A DNA stretch of 64,000 nt. It comes from an uncultured Selenomonadales bacterium (GTDB lineage Bacteria; Bacillota; Negativicutes; Selenomonadales; Selenomonadaceae). The position numbers and the translations under genes were made by a program. The notes beneath the pieces were generated by a model, which saw only the letters and a program-made list of their open reading frames with translations, had not been told where the DNA came from and did no database searches. Each line of letters starts with the position of its first letter. Within the stretch, counting starts at the first letter, position 1. The stretch lies in assembly GCA_947307055.1 (NCBI GenBank), contig CAMZHX010000001.1, forward strand, positions 62,001 through 126,000, in the 5' to 3' direction. Shown here piece by piece: positions 25,495-39,311 of this stretch.

Positions 25495-26073
25495 TTGACG
25501 GAAAAGGAAAAAATGCTCGCGGGGCAATGGTACGACGCGAATTTTGACCCGAAGTTGATAGAGGAGCGCGTATTTGTCAAAGATTTATGCCTTGAGCTAA
25601 ATTTGACACGTCTGCAGGATTTGAATCGGCGCAGAAAAATTTTGCGGGAGATTTTGCCGAAAGTCGACGTGGAGACGGTAGAAATTTTATCGCCGTTCAT
25701 GGTCGATTACGGTTACAACATTTTTTTAGGCGCGGGAACTTTTTTGAATCACAACTGCTATCTCATGGACTGCGCGGAGATTCGTCTTGGCAAGAAAGTT
25801 TTCGTCGGCCCGAATTGCGGCTTTTACACGGCGATTCACCCGCTCGACTTTGTTAAGCGCGCTGAAGGTTTGGAGCGCGCTGAACCGATTGTGATTGGCG
25901 ACGACGTTTGGATTGGCGGCGACGTGACGATTTTGCCTGGCGTGACGATTGGGCGCGGCGCAGTTATCGGTGCGAAATCACTTGTAACAAAAGATATTCC
26001 CGAAAATGTTATGGCGTTTGGGAATCCGTGTCGTGTCGTGAAAAAAATTGGGCTGGAGACTTTACTTGTATGA
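25495..26073 (+). CDS. Sugar O-acetyltransferase (maltose/galactoside acetyltransferase family)
   Basis: The 192-residue protein is a left-handed beta-helix acetyltransferase. The N-terminal Mac domain (MTEKEKMLAGQWYDANFD) and hexapeptide repeats are visible: NIFLGAGTFLNHNC, VFVGPNCGFYTAIHPLD, VIGDDVWIGGDVTILPGVT and GAKSLVTKDIPE. It transfers acetyl from acetyl-CoA to a sugar hydroxyl. TTG 25495 is preferred because AGGAAGG lies 8 bases upstream; the GTG at 25486 abuts that site. A TATAAT box lies at 25462-25467. The stop overlaps the next ATG (ATGA). Confidence 0.88.
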   Translation: MTEKEKMLAGQWYDANFDPKLIEERVFVKDLCLELNLTRLQDLNRRRKILREILPKVDVETVEILSPFMVDYGYNIFLGAGTFLNHNCYLMDCAEIRLGKKVFVGPNCGFYTAIHPLDFVKRAEGLERAEPIVIGDDVWIGGDVTILPGVTIGRGAVIGAKSLVTKDIPENVMAFGNPCRVVKKIGLETLLV

Positions 26074-26627
26074 ATCGCGACAAAGATTTTTATTGGAAGC
26101 TGTTCAAGTCGACGTTTATCGTGAGCATGTTCACGGTTGGCGGCGGCTACGTGATAATTCCGCTACTCAAAGCAAAGTACGTTGACGAGTACCACTGGAT
26201 AAGTGACGAGGAGACTTTGAACATGGTCGCGATAGCGCAATCGACGCCGGGCGTTATGGCGGTGAATACGGCGATAATGTTGGGCTATCGCATGGCGGGT
26301 GTTATGGGCGCGTTGACGGGACTGTTCGCGACTGTCCTGCCGCCGCTGATTATAATTACAATCGTGGCGACGTTTTACGACATAGTTGCCTCGAACGAAT
26401 ACGTCCAACTGGTCTTGAAGGGTATGCAATGTGGCGCGACGGCACTTTTATTGAACGTGGCGATTGACCTGCTCAAAAAGCAATTCTCCAAGAAACTAAT
26501 CTTGCCGATTGTGATAATTATCGGGACATTTGTCGCGAACTTATTTTTCAACGTGAACATAATGATATTGGTAGCGATTGACGGCGTGATAGGATTTTTC
26601 CTTATGCGCGACAAAAAGTACGAATGA
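26070..26627 (+). CDS. chrA: Half-size chromate transporter (CHR family)
   Basis: A single CHR domain of 185 residues with five or six membrane segments. The family motif FTVGGGYVIIPLL near the start and the STPGVMAVNTAIMLGYR segment are clear. Half-size CHR proteins normally work as a pair encoded by adjacent genes; here only one is present before a terminator. The substrate may be chromate, sulfate or another anion. The start overlaps the acetyltransferase stop by four bases. Confidence 0.85.
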   Translation: MNRDKDFYWKLFKSTFIVSMFTVGGGYVIIPLLKAKYVDEYHWISDEETLNMVAIAQSTPGVMAVNTAIMLGYRMAGVMGALTGLFATVLPPLIIITIVATFYDIVASNEYVQLVLKGMQCGATALLLNVAIDLLKKQFSKKLILPIVIIIGTFVANLFFNVNIMILVAIDGVIGFFLMRDKKYE

Positions 26628-26629
26628 AA

Positions 26630-26653
26630 AAGCCCGCCTGTTACGACGGGCTT
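26630..26653. terminator. Bidirectional rho-independent terminator between chrA and rpoC
   Basis: AAGCCCG (26630-26636) pairs with CGGGCTT (26647-26653), with A-rich sequence on the left and TTAAAATTTT on the right. On the minus strand the stem is followed by TTTTTC, so it probably ends the rpoBC transcript. Confidence 0.75.
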
Positions 26654-26669
26654 AAAATTTTAGATATGG

Positions 26670-26700
26670 ACTTCTGCCGTTGAGTTGGCAGGAGTTTTTT
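26670..26700 (+). terminator. Second terminator, overlapping the rpoC stop
   Basis: ACTTCTGCC (26670-26678) pairs with GGCAGGAGT (26687-26695) with one G-T wobble, followed by TTTTTATT. It works in the plus direction, behind chrA, and overlaps the last codon of rpoC. Confidence 0.6.
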
Positions 26701-29700
26701 ATTGTTCGACTGTTTCTGCAGGTATTTCCGCTTCTTTATCGATGACGGTCAGTTCGCGATAGCGAGCCATACCGGTGCCTGCGGGGATAAGTTTACCGAT
26801 GATGACATTTTCCTTGAGACCGACGAGCGGGTCGATTTTGCCTTTGATAGCGGCGTCGGTTAAAACTCTAGTAGTTTCCTGGAAACTTGCCGCGCTGAGG
26901 AAGGAATCTGTTGCGAGCGAGGCTTTAGTAATGCCCAGAAGGATTGGTTTAGCGACGGCGGGTAAATTGTCTTCTTCGATTGCCTTAGTATTAGCCGCCT
27001 CGAAAACGTTCATATCGACGAATTCACCGGGTAGAAATTCGGTTGAGCCGCTGTCTTCAATCTTCACTTTGTGAAGCATTTGCCTGACCATTACCTCGAT
27101 ATGTTTGTCGTTTATTTCGACGCCCTGAGACTTGTAGACCTTCTGAACCTCTTTCACCAGATAACGGTGCGTCTCCTTTAAGCCGCAGATACGCAAAATG
27201 TCATGCGGATTCTTCGCGCCGTCTGTTATCGATTCGCCTGCTTTTATGCGCTCGCCTACTTTCACGCGCGGTATAACTCCAAACGGTATCGAATACTCTC
27301 GTCGCTGTAAATTCTCTCCGTCCTCCGGCTCCACCACTAGCACTCGTAAACCATTCTTGTCTGGCTCGCCTTCTCGCACTATCCCTCCTATCTCACTTAT
27401 TATCGCACTCATTTTCGGTTTGCGCGCCTCAAATAACTCCTCCACCCTTGGTAAGCCCTGCGTGATGTCTCCGCCCGCTACTCCTCCAGTGTGGAACGTC
27501 CTCATAGTCAGCTGCGTGCCCGGCTCCCCGATACTCTGCGCCGCGATTATCCCTACCGCTTCGCCTACCTCAACCTCGCTTCGGTTCGCTAGGTCCCAAC
27601 CATAACACTTCTTGCACACTCCTTGCCGACATTTGCACGTCAGCACACTACGAATTTTTACCTTGTCCCTTACACCGCTTATCGCTTCCGCTAGCTCCTC
27701 CGTGATTAAGGTGTTAGGTTTTAGGTGTTCGGTGTTAGATAGCTCCACTTCCTCCGCTAAAAACCGTCCCACTATACGGTCCTTCAGGCTCTCTATCACT
27801 CCCCGACTGCCCTCTTTTATCGCCTCGACCTCTATACCCCTTATCTTATTGTGCCGTATCTGTATCGCTGCTATGCGCTCGTCGGTCAGTAAAGGGGAAA
27901 GGGATATGGGCGAAGGGGAAAGGGTTGATGTTGGGGTTATTTTCGTTCCGTCATTCATTATTACGCAAACTACCTCTTTGTCCCCATACTCGCGTTCAAA
28001 CGCCCCCCTTATTTGCTCCCGCTCCAACGCGTCTCGCGTGCCCAATATTATTACTTCCGTCACTCGACTGTGATTCACCGCTTCAGGCGCACTCAAATTC
28101 GTCCCTCTCAAGACCACCGTTGCCGCGCCACTCTCCCCTATTTTTATCAGCTTCTCCTCGTCCAATACCGTATCCGCTCTTAACGCGACTTCCCCAGTCT
28201 CCGCATTTATCACGTCCGCGCCTAAGACTCGCCCCATTAGCTCTTCGCTCAGGATCTCCAGCGCGTCAAATGTATCCTCCGCTAAACGCGCCCTCACCAG
28301 CTTTAAATTAACCGTCTCGACGTCGCAGTCATCTTCACGAACTATTACATCCTGCGCTACGTCCACTAGTCGCCGCGTCAAATACCCACTGTCCGCCGTC
28401 CTCAATGCCGTGTCCGCTAGGCCCTTGCGTGCTCCGTGACTGCTTATAAAATAGTCCGAGACGCTCAAGCCTTCCCTAAAATTCGCCGTTATCGGTAGGT
28501 CGATTATCTTACCACTAGGATCCGCCATTAATCCGCGCATTCCCGCTAATTGCCTCATCTGCTGTTTGTTGCCGCGCGCTCCTGAGTCCGCCATCATGTA
28601 TATAGGATTGAATTCGTCCATGTTCGCCATCATCGCGTCCGCTACGTCGTCCGTCGCCTTGTTCCATAACTCAACTACCTTGTCGTACCTCTCCTTGTCC
28701 GTCAATATCCCGCGATTGTAATAACCCTCGATTTTTTTCACCGACTCCGCCGTCGCCGCTATTATATCCGCCTTCGCCGGCGGCACTATGCAATCCGATA
28801 TTGCTACCGTCATGCCCGCTAGGCACGCATAGTGATACCCTAGTTTCTTTACCTCGTCTATTACCTCCGCCGTGCGCGTCGCTCCATATTCCTTGTAACA
28901 CGCCGCTACTAGCTTGCCCAATTCCTTTTTGTTCATCACTTTGCCTAGCGTCGGCTCCGGTTCCATGCTGAACGCACGCAAACTAGCCGGCAGTTTTTCA
29001 TTGAATATCAGCCGGCCTAAGCTCGTTTTGACTATTAAGGTGTCAGGTTTTAGGTTTGAGGTGTTAGGCAATTCTTCGCGACGCAACCGCACCAATATTT
29101 CCGCTTGCAAATGCAATTCCCCGCGCTCGTGCGCCATTATCGCTTCGTTTATTCCTGTATATCTGCGCCCTTCGCCCGGCGCGCCCTTCCGTAGCTTCGT
29201 CAGGTAGTACGTTCCCAATACCATGTCTTGCGTCGGCACTATGATTGGCTTTCCGTCTTTGGGCGCGAGGATATGATTCGCCGCTAACATCAACACCCGC
29301 GCTTCCGCTTGCGCCTCCGCACTCAAAGGTAAATGTATCGCCATTTGGTCGCCGTCGAAGTCTGCATTGTACGCCGTGCACGCTAACGGGTGCAATTTCA
29401 ATGCGCGACCCTCCGTCAATACCGGCTCGAACGCTTGTATCCCCAGCCTATGCAACGTCGGTGCGCGGTTCAGTAACACCGGGTGCTCCTTTATTACTTC
29501 CTCCAATACCGCCCATACCTCGGCGTTGGCGCGGTCTACTTTCTTCTTCGCCGCCTTGATCGTCAGCCCGTAGTCGCTCGATAGCTTCTTCATCACAAAC
29601 GGTTTGAACAGTTCCAACGCCATTTCCTTTGGCAACCCACATTGGTGCAGTTTGAGTTCCGGCCCGACTACTATTACCGACCGCCCGCTGTAGTCTACGC

Positions 29701-30706
29701 GCTTGCCCAATAAGTTCTGGCGGAATCGCCCTTGCTTGCCTTTGAGCATATCCGATAGCGATTTCAGCGGCCTATTGCCAGGACCCGTGACTGGCCGACC
29801 CCGCCGTCCGTTATCTATCAGCGCGTCCACTGCCTCTTGGAGCATTCGCTTTTCATTCCTCACGATTATATCCGGCGCGCGCAATTTCAATAGCCGATTC
29901 AGCCGATTATTTCTATTTATTACTCGCCGGTACAAGTCGTTTAAATCCGAAGTCGCGAACCGGCCCCCGTCTAGCTGCACCATCGGGCGTAGTTCCGGCG
30001 GGATTACCGGTATTACATTTAATATCATCCACTCCGGCCGATTCCCGCTCTTTCTGAATGCTTCCACTACTTCCAACCGCCGAATTGCTCGCAACCTTTT
30101 TTGCCCGTTTGCTGTTTGCAATTCCTCTCGCAATTCCCTACTCATTTCTTCCAAATCCAGATTCTTCAGTAGCGTTTCTATAGCTTCGGCTCCCATGCCC
30201 ACTTTGAACGCCCCGCGGCCCCATTGCTCCCTTTTATAGCGGTATTGCCCTTCCGAGAGCAACTCTTTGACCTGCATATCCGTTTGTCCCGCGTCCAATA
30301 CTATGTAATTTGCAAAGTAGAGCACCCGCTCCAACGCTCGCGGGCTCATATCCAATAGTAGCCCCATTCTCGACGGTATTCCCTTGAAATACCAAATGTG
30401 ACTGACCGGTGCCGCCAACTCAATGTGCCCCATTCGCTCGCGTCTCACCTTCGCACGCGTCACTTCCACGCCGCACCGGTCACAAATCGTCCCTTTGTAG
30501 CGAACTCTTTTATACTTCCCGCAATGGCATTCCCAGTCGCGCGTAGGCCCAAAGATGCGCTCGCAAAAGAGTCCGTCGCGTTCGGGCTTTAAGGTTCTGT
30601 AATTGATAGTTTCAGGCTTTTTAACTTCACCATAAGACCAAAGGCGAATTTTCTCAGGAGAGGCGAGGCCAATGCGCATAGAGTGGAAGAAATTAACATC
30701 AAGCAT
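26699..30706 (-). CDS. rpoC: DNA-directed RNA polymerase beta' subunit
   Basis: Catalytic subunit of RNA polymerase, 1335 residues. Landmarks are the N-terminal zinc site [20 protein letters not shown], the active-site [12 protein letters not shown] with three metal-binding Asp, the [13 protein letters not shown] zinc site, and a [20 protein letters not shown] trigger-loop region. ATG 30706 with GAGGAGG upstream lies two bases after the rpoB stop. Three in-frame inserts encode repeat-derived peptides ([25 protein letters not shown] and [12 protein letters not shown]) at positions that are loops in other beta' proteins. Past the first 350 bases the gene uses many ATA, CTA, AGG and GGG codons. 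Confidence 0.97.
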   Translation of the reverse strand: MLDVNFFHSMRIGLASPEKIRLWSYGEVKKPETINYRTLKPERDGLFCERIFGPTRDWECHCGKYKRVRYKGTICDRCGVEVTRAKVRRERMGHIELAAPVSHIWYFKGIPSRMGLLLDMSPRALERVLYFANYIVLDAGQTDMQVKELLSEGQYRYKREQWGRGAFKVGMGAEAIETLLKNLDLEEMSRELREELQTANGQKRLRAIRRLEVVEAFRKSGNRPEWMILNVIPVIPPELRPMVQLDGGRFATSDLNDLYRRVINRNNRLNRLLKLRAPDIIVRNEKRMLQEAVDALIDNGRRGRPVTGPGNRPLKSLSDMLKGKQGRFRQNLLGKRVDYSGRSVIVVGPELKLHQCGLPKEMALELFKPFVMKKLSSDYGLTIKAAKKKVDRANAEVWAVLEEVIKEHPVLLNRAPTLHRLGIQAFEPVLTEGRALKLHPLACTAYNADFDGDQMAIHLPLSAEAQAEARVLMLAANHILAPKDGKPIIVPTQDMVLGTYYLTKLRKGAPGEGRRYTGINEAIMAHERGELHLQAEILVRLRREELPNTSNLKPDTLIVKTSLGRLIFNEKLPASLRAFSMEPEPTLGKVMNKKELGKLVAACYKEYGATRTAEVIDEVKKLGYHYACLAGMTVAISDCIVPPAKADIIAATAESVKKIEGYYNRGILTDKERYDKVVELWNKATDDVADAMMANMDEFNPIYMMADSGARGNKQQMRQLAGMRGLMADPSGKIIDLPITANFREGLSVSDYFISSHGARKGLADTALRTADSGYLTRRLVDVAQDVIVREDDCDVETVNLKLVRARLAEDTFDALEILSEELMGRVLGADVINAETGEVALRADTVLDEEKLIKIGESGAATVVLRGTNLSAPEAVNHSRVTEVIILGTRDALEREQIRGAFEREYGDKEVVCVIMNDGTKITPTSTLSPSPISLSPLLTDERIAAIQIRHNKIRGIEVEAIKEGSRGVIESLKDRIVGRFLAEEVELSNTEHLKPNTLITEELAEAISGVRDKVKIRSVLTCKCRQGVCKKCYGWDLANRSEVEVGEAVGIIAAQSIGEPGTQLTMRTFHTGGVAGGDITQGLPRVEELFEARKPKMSAIISEIGGIVREGEPDKNGLRVLVVEPEDGENLQRREYSIPFGVIPRVKVGERIKAGESITDGAKNPHDILRICGLKETHRYLVKEVQKVYKSQGVEINDKHIEVMVRQMLHKVKIEDSGSTEFLPGEFVDMNVFEAANTKAIEEDNLPAVAKPILLGITKASLATDSFLSAASFQETTRVLTDAAIKGKIDPLVGLKENVIIGKLIPAGTGMARYRELTVIDKEAEIPAETVEQ
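27705..27747 (-). repeat. Repeat-derived in-frame segment in rpoC, GTGTTAGGTTTTAGG type
   Basis: Plus strand AAGGTGTTAGGTTTTAGGTG then TTCGGTGTTAG; encodes [12 protein letters not shown] on the minus strand. Its closest match is 29032-29070 in the same gene. Confidence 0.6.
27887..27935 (-). repeat. Repeat-derived in-frame segment in rpoC, GGGAAAGGG type
   Basis: Plus strand AAAGGGGAAAGGGATATGGG and following CGAAGGGGAAAGGG encode [13 protein letters not shown] on the minus strand. It matches the purine repeat found between genes at 45541, 56774 and 62035. Confidence 0.6.
29032..29070 (-). repeat. Repeat-derived in-frame segment in rpoC, GTGTCAGGTTTTAGG type
   Basis: Plus strand AAGGTGTCAGGTTTTAGGTT then TGAGGTGTTAGG; encodes [12 protein letters not shown]. 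Sister of 27705-27747. Confidence 0.6.
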
Positions 30707-30708
30707 AA

Positions 30709-34581
<3,873 letters not shown>

Positions 34582-34603
34582 TAAAGGCGTCACTCCTTTT
34601 AAG

Positions 34604-34680
34604 AGCAATTAGGAATGCGAAATGCGCAATGCGCAATGATTAACGTTCTTTAACTATGCATTAAACACCACGCATTACGC
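34604..34680. repeat. AATTAGGAATG/GCGCAATGC repeat in the rpoB leader
   Basis: GAGCAATTAGGAATGCG is followed by AAATGCGCAATGCGCAATG and, after a gap, inverted-looking CACGCATTACGCAATATT. The arms can pair, so the rpoB leader may fold into a hairpin. It matches the repeat before fliS. The rest of 34582-34883 holds two divergent promoters and no gene. Confidence 0.55.
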
Positions 34681-34689
34681 AATATTTTC

Positions 34690-34717
34690 ACTATATAATT
34701 TCTCCATATATTGTCAA
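34690..34717 (-). promoter_or_regulatory. rpoBC promoter
   Basis: On the minus strand TTGACA (34712-34717) and TATAGT (34690-34695) stand 16 bases apart. The leader to rpoB is about 100 bases and runs through a repeat. Having its own promoter suggests rpoBC is separate from any rplJL transcript here. Confidence 0.7.
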
Positions 34718-34801
34718 TCAGTAGCTTTGAATTTTATCGCCAAATCCGTTTTCTGTCAAGTAATTATAAAAAAATCTTTTATTGGTGTATTGGATTCTGC
34801 A

Positions 34802-34830
34802 TTGTCATTTAAAAATTTTTCTGATATAGT
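34802..34830 (+). promoter_or_regulatory. Promoter of the BvgS-like kinase
   Basis: TTGTCA (34802-34807) and TATAGT (34825-34830) are separated by 17 bases, about 50 bases before the kinase start. It diverges from the rpoB promoter. Confidence 0.65.
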
Positions 34831-34883
34831 TTCAAGCAATCGCAAAATAAATTTGAAAGGTCACCGCTCGGAAGGGAAAGTCT

Positions 34884-37133
34884 ATGAACATGCAAGCTCC
34901 GCAAAAAAATTTCTTTGCTAAAAAAATTTCTCTCGTGACGGCGGCAATCGCCCTGCCGATAGTCCTTGCGATAATCTTCGCGGGAATCTATTTTAATTTG
35001 TCGGGCATTTTTAGAGAAGCTCCGAAAGTCGAAGTCAAACCGCTCAATAACTTCAAGAAAACTCTGCACGTCGTCACCGACATTGACTACGCGCCCTATT
35101 CCTACGTTGACACCGACGGCAGCTATCAAGGCTATGATGTCGAGATGATGAACGAAATTGCTAACCGCTTGCAGATGAATCTTGACTTATCGCTTATGGA
35201 TTGGAACGACGCCAACAAAATTTTTCTCGGCGGCGGCGCGGATATCATTATGAACATGGAAAGCGATTTGATTATAAACAATCCCGCGATTATTGCGACG
35301 TTGCCCACAACCGAAAAGCAATATGTCGTTTACGGGCGCAAAGATATTTCTTCGGTCGCTGAACTTTACGGGCGCAGAGTTGCTTCCCTGCATAATATGC
35401 CCGGTCTCGGTCTCGACGACGAAATTTCCTACGTCCACTCCTACAAAAAAATTTTCGACGGGCTTAAGAGTGGCGAGTATGAATTTGCTATTTGTCCGAT
35501 TCAAGTTGGCGGGGCATTCGTCGAAAAGCTCAACCTTGATGACGTGTTCCCAAGTTATGCTGTCCAGCACGTTTACGGAACGCTCGCTATGCACCCAGAA
35601 GATACTCAACTGCGCGTCAGGGTCAATGCCGTTTTGATTCAAATGCAGCAAGAAGGGCGGCTCGATGCGCTAACAAAAAAATGGATTATCAATCGCTACG
35701 AAAATATCACGCTCGAAGAAATGATAACCAGTCGCCCGTGGCTAATCGCGCTGATTTTATGTTCCGCGCTCTTGGTGATTCTGCTAATCGGCTACACGAT
35801 TCTACAAGTGCGCTATCTGCACTCGCAGGAACAATATACGCACCAACTGCAAGAAAATTTAGACACAATCAAACTACAGGGCGAAGAGCTAAAGAATCAG
35901 CAAAAAGAACTTATCGCGGAGAAGGAGCGCGCCGAGGAGGCTAACAGAGCTAAATCAACTTTCTTGTCGAACATGAGCCACGACATCAGAACGCCTATGA
36001 ATGCAATCGTCGGTTATCTCAACCTCGCCAAAGATTTGCACAAGATTTGCGAAAATTGCCCGTCCTATAAAAATGAACCGTGCAAAGATAATATCCCCGA
36101 TAGAATGTTCGACTTCCTGAGGAAAATTGACGCGTCGAGCCAACATTTAATCGCGCTGATTAACGACGTGTTGGAGATGAGCCGAATTGAAAGCGGCAAA
36201 ATGGAACTCGAACTCGTGCCGGATAATCTAGTTGAGACTATGGACGAGGTGCACGACATGTTCGCGACCCAAATGCGCAACAAAAATATTTCGTTCACGG
36301 TCAACAGCTCCGAAGTCAAAAATAAATTTGCGGTCTTCGATAAAAATCGCCTCAACCGCGTTTTGCTGAATCTTTTGAGCAATGCTTACAAGTTCACGCC
36401 TGACGGCGGCAAAATTTCCGTGACGCTTAAGCAAATCGGCACAAGTCACGACGACTCGGCGGATTATGAATTGCGCGTCAAGGATAGCGGCATTGGTATG
36501 ACGCCCGAATTCGCCGCAAGAGTTTTCGAGGCGTTCGAGCGCGAAAGGACTTCGACAGTCAGCAAGATTCAAGGCACGGGGCTTGGCATGGCGATTACGA
36601 AAAGCATCGTCGACTTAATGAACGGCGATATAAAAGTTGTCACCGCGCCCGGCGAGGGCACTGAATTTATCGTCAACGTCAATTTCAAACTTGCCGAAGA
36701 GATGGAAGAAGAACTTACTGCACAGACCGCCGCGCAGGTTATCGACTTCACCGACAAAAAACTTTTGCTCGTCGACGACATCGAAGTCAATCGCGAAATC
36801 GCTAAAATGTTGCTTGAGAGTGAGGGCTTTATCGTTGATACGGCTTCAGACGGTTCAGAGGCTGTCGAGAAGGTCGCGAACTCCAAACCGGGTGATTATG
36901 ATTGTGTGCTTATGGATATTCAAATGCCGATTATGAATGGCTACGACGCGGCAAAAAAAATTCGCCAGCTCGAAAATCCCGAACTCGCGAAAGTTCCTAT
37001 TGTCGCTATGACTGCAAACGCCTTCAGCGAGGACGTTAAAGCCGCGCTTGAGGCCGGAATGAATGCGCATATTGCTAAGCCTATCGACGTTGCCAACATG
37101 ATGGAGACGCTTGCGAAAATTCTGCCCGCTTAA
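34884..37133 (+). CDS. BvgS-like hybrid sensor histidine kinase with solute-binding sensor
   Basis: The 749-residue inner-membrane kinase has a membrane helix near residues 17-38, a periplasmic family-3 solute-binding domain (about 50-275; TDIDYAPYSYVDTDGSYQGY), and a second helix near 290-315. A coiled coil, a HisKA domain with SHDIRTPMNA near 365, a HATPase domain with GTGLGMAI, and a receiver near 630-745 (LLVDDIE, VLMDIQMPIMNGYDA) follow. Between the HisKA helices an insert carries three Cys (ICENCPSYKNEPCKD, near 386-402). It probably senses an amino acid or similar small ligand. No response regulator is adjacent. Confidence 0.9.
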   Translation: MNMQAPQKNFFAKKISLVTAAIALPIVLAIIFAGIYFNLSGIFREAPKVEVKPLNNFKKTLHVVTDIDYAPYSYVDTDGSYQGYDVEMMNEIANRLQMNLDLSLMDWNDANKIFLGGGADIIMNMESDLIINNPAIIATLPTTEKQYVVYGRKDISSVAELYGRRVASLHNMPGLGLDDEISYVHSYKKIFDGLKSGEYEFAICPIQVGGAFVEKLNLDDVFPSYAVQHVYGTLAMHPEDTQLRVRVNAVLIQMQQEGRLDALTKKWIINRYENITLEEMITSRPWLIALILCSALLVILLIGYTILQVRYLHSQEQYTHQLQENLDTIKLQGEELKNQQKELIAEKERAEEANRAKSTFLSNMSHDIRTPMNAIVGYLNLAKDLHKICENCPSYKNEPCKDNIPDRMFDFLRKIDASSQHLIALINDVLEMSRIESGKMELELVPDNLVETMDEVHDMFATQMRNKNISFTVNSSEVKNKFAVFDKNRLNRVLLNLLSNAYKFTPDGGKISVTLKQIGTSHDDSADYELRVKDSGIGMTPEFAARVFEAFERERTSTVSKIQGTGLGMAITKSIVDLMNGDIKVVTAPGEGTEFIVNVNFKLAEEMEEELTAQTAAQVIDFTDKKLLLVDDIEVNREIAKMLLESEGFIVDTASDGSEAVEKVANSKPGDYDCVLMDIQMPIMNGYDAAKKIRQLENPELAKVPIVAMTANAFSEDVKAALEAGMNAHIAKPIDVANMMETLAKILPA

Positions 37134-39302
37134 TCATTTGCCTTTGAAACGAAGCGCGAACATTGTAATATCATCGGATTGAGCCGCCTCGCCGACATGA
37201 GCCGCCACATCGCCGCGAATATTTTTCAGGAGCGTTTGCAAATCTGCGCGGCAGTCGGTCTTGTTCATGAAGGCAATCAAGCGGTCGGGCAGGTATTCTT
37301 CGTCAGCCTCGTTCAAAGCTTCGGTTACGCCGTCAGTGTAAATGAAAATCAAATCGCCCGCCTTCAAAGAAATTTTCTGTTCGACAAAGGGAATGTCGTC
37401 CATAGGTCCCATAACGAAATTTTTCTTTACGTCGAGGAAGTCGCAATGATTATCTGCGGCGTGATAAATGACGGGTGGATTATGCCCGGCGTTGACGTAA
37501 GTAAATTCACCGGTCTCCAAGTCAAGCACGCCTATAAAAACCGTCACGAACATCATAGCCTCGTTACTGGCGCAGAGTTTATCGTTGGCGGCGGCGACGA
37601 CTTCGGCGAGGCCTTCGCTGTTGTGCTTCGAGACCGCGAAGTTATTCAAAATGGTTTTGCTGATGACCATGAACAGCGCGGCGGGAATTCCTTTGCCGGA
37701 CACGTCAGCGACGGTTATAGCAATATGTGTTTCGTCGAGGAAGTAGAAGTCGTAGAAATCGCCGCCGACTGCCTTAGCGGGCGTTGTTGTCGCTAGCAGT
37801 TCAAAATCTTTGCGGTTAGGGAAATCTTTTGGGAGCAAGCCGTTTTGAATTTCAGTAGCGACGTTGAGTTCGGTTGCGATGCGTTCGCGTTCGGCGGTTA
37901 CGTTCGTCAAGTTCGCCATGTAAGTTTTAAGCTCGTCGGTCATTGCATTGAAACAGGTCGCGAGGTGTTCTATTTCGTCGCCGGTTTTGAGGTTTAATTT
38001 TTTATCGAAGTTGCCACTAGAAATTTCGCGCACGCCGTCCGAAAGTTTATGTAGCGGAGCGATTAGACGCCGCGAAAAGTTGTTACTTGTCGAGAACATG
38101 ACATGGAGCCACCACGCGAGCAAAAATATTGCGGCGAGCGTCATTATAAAAAATTCGTTTTGCAACTGCCGGAGGAAGAGCTCAATTTGGTCGAAGAAAT
38201 ATTTTTTGCTATTATCAGCGGCGGCGTCAATATTTTTCTTCAGCGTCAACGTTGCGAAACTCCAGCCAATATTTTTGACGGGCGCATAAGCTAAATAATA
38301 TTCTTCATTGTTAATCGTCACGGCTAAAATTCCGCTTTGTCTTTTGACCATTTTTCCTGCCGCGTAGGCCAAACTTTGTCCCGGACTTTGCCGGAGGTCT
38401 TTTCCGCTCAAAAGTTCGACCAATTCTTTATTTTGCGTAGTGCAGAAAATTATTTCGCCTTCTTCATCTAAAACGAAACTGAAGCCGCTTTCGCCGGCGG
38501 TTATATCGGAAATAATTTTGTAAAGGTCACGGGTAGAGACATCGAGCCCGACGACGCCCGCCACGCCATTTTTATCGTAGTAGGGCGCGGAGCAACTGAC
38601 AAGTTGATATTCGCCAATGTTAAAGTGATGATAAATATCGGAGAAGACTGGCGCGTTAGCCGCAATTGCGGCTTTATACCAGGGACGCTCGCGCGGGTCG
38701 TAGTCGAAAAACTCGCTCTCATCGAAGGGCAATGGGCCTTGATGATTTGGGAAAACGCTACTGCAGATAAACCAGCCGTGTTTGGAGCCGACATAGAACG
38801 CGGATTTGTAATCGGAAAAAGTTTTAGCCATGGGCGTCATGACCGTGCTAATATTTCCGGCGATTCCGATTTCGTATTCCAATTCGGGCGTCAAGCCGTT
38901 GCGTTTAACGTCGGGGCCGTAAGTCAGGTAAGTTTCGGTGTTATGGATGGGGTCAAATTGCGGGTTGAGGAGTTCGACGGGCTTATAATTTTCGGGGTGA
39001 GTTGCGATTTGGGTCATAATGTTCGCTAATATTTTGACATCTTGCCGAACCAATTCTACTTCCTGTTCGATAAAGTCTGCGCGGGATTTTGAGACTTCGC
39101 CGAGCGTTTTTTTCATCTGGTACATAATCAGATTTCGGGTAAAGCTCGCGCCCGCCTTGCCGACTTCGCCGCCGACCTCCTCCATTTCGCGATGTACCGT
39201 GTTCATGCCATAAAAAGAAAAACTGCTCAAGGTCAGGAAGGACAAAATCCCCGCCATTAAGACGAGGGCGAGCAGTCTTTTTTGGATATTCCATTTCTTC
39301 AT
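37134..39302 (-). CDS. RsbU-like PP2C phosphatase with dCACHE and HAMP
   Basis: This membrane-bound serine phosphatase has an N-terminal membrane helix, an extracytoplasmic dCACHE sensor (about residues 45-360; YDPRERPWYKAA, GVVGLDVSTRD), a second helix, a HAMP domain (SGNFDKKLNLKTGDEIEHLA) and a SpoIIE-type PP2C domain. The latter shows GGDFYDFYFLDE, ADVSGKGIPAALFM, NAGHNPPV and FIYTDGVTEA. By family rule it dephosphorylates a phosphorylated STAS protein, here most likely the one encoded two genes upstream in the operon. 722 residues; ATG 39302 follows the RsbW-like stop by nine bases. Confidence 0.9.
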   Translation of the reverse strand: MKKWNIQKRLLALVLMAGILSFLTLSSFSFYGMNTVHREMEEVGGEVGKAGASFTRNLIMYQMKKTLGEVSKSRADFIEQEVELVRQDVKILANIMTQIATHPENYKPVELLNPQFDPIHNTETYLTYGPDVKRNGLTPELEYEIGIAGNISTVMTPMAKTFSDYKSAFYVGSKHGWFICSSVFPNHQGPLPFDESEFFDYDPRERPWYKAAIAANAPVFSDIYHHFNIGEYQLVSCSAPYYDKNGVAGVVGLDVSTRDLYKIISDITAGESGFSFVLDEEGEIIFCTTQNKELVELLSGKDLRQSPGQSLAYAAGKMVKRQSGILAVTINNEEYYLAYAPVKNIGWSFATLTLKKNIDAAADNSKKYFFDQIELFLRQLQNEFFIMTLAAIFLLAWWLHVMFSTSNNFSRRLIAPLHKLSDGVREISSGNFDKKLNLKTGDEIEHLATCFNAMTDELKTYMANLTNVTAERERIATELNVATEIQNGLLPKDFPNRKDFELLATTTPAKAVGGDFYDFYFLDETHIAITVADVSGKGIPAALFMVISKTILNNFAVSKHNSEGLAEVVAAANDKLCASNEAMMFVTVFIGVLDLETGEFTYVNAGHNPPVIYHAADNHCDFLDVKKNFVMGPMDDIPFVEQKISLKAGDLIFIYTDGVTEALNEADEEYLPDRLIAFMNKTDCRADLQTLLKNIRGDVAAHVGEAAQSDDITMFALRFKGK

Positions 39303-39311
39303 TGAACGACC

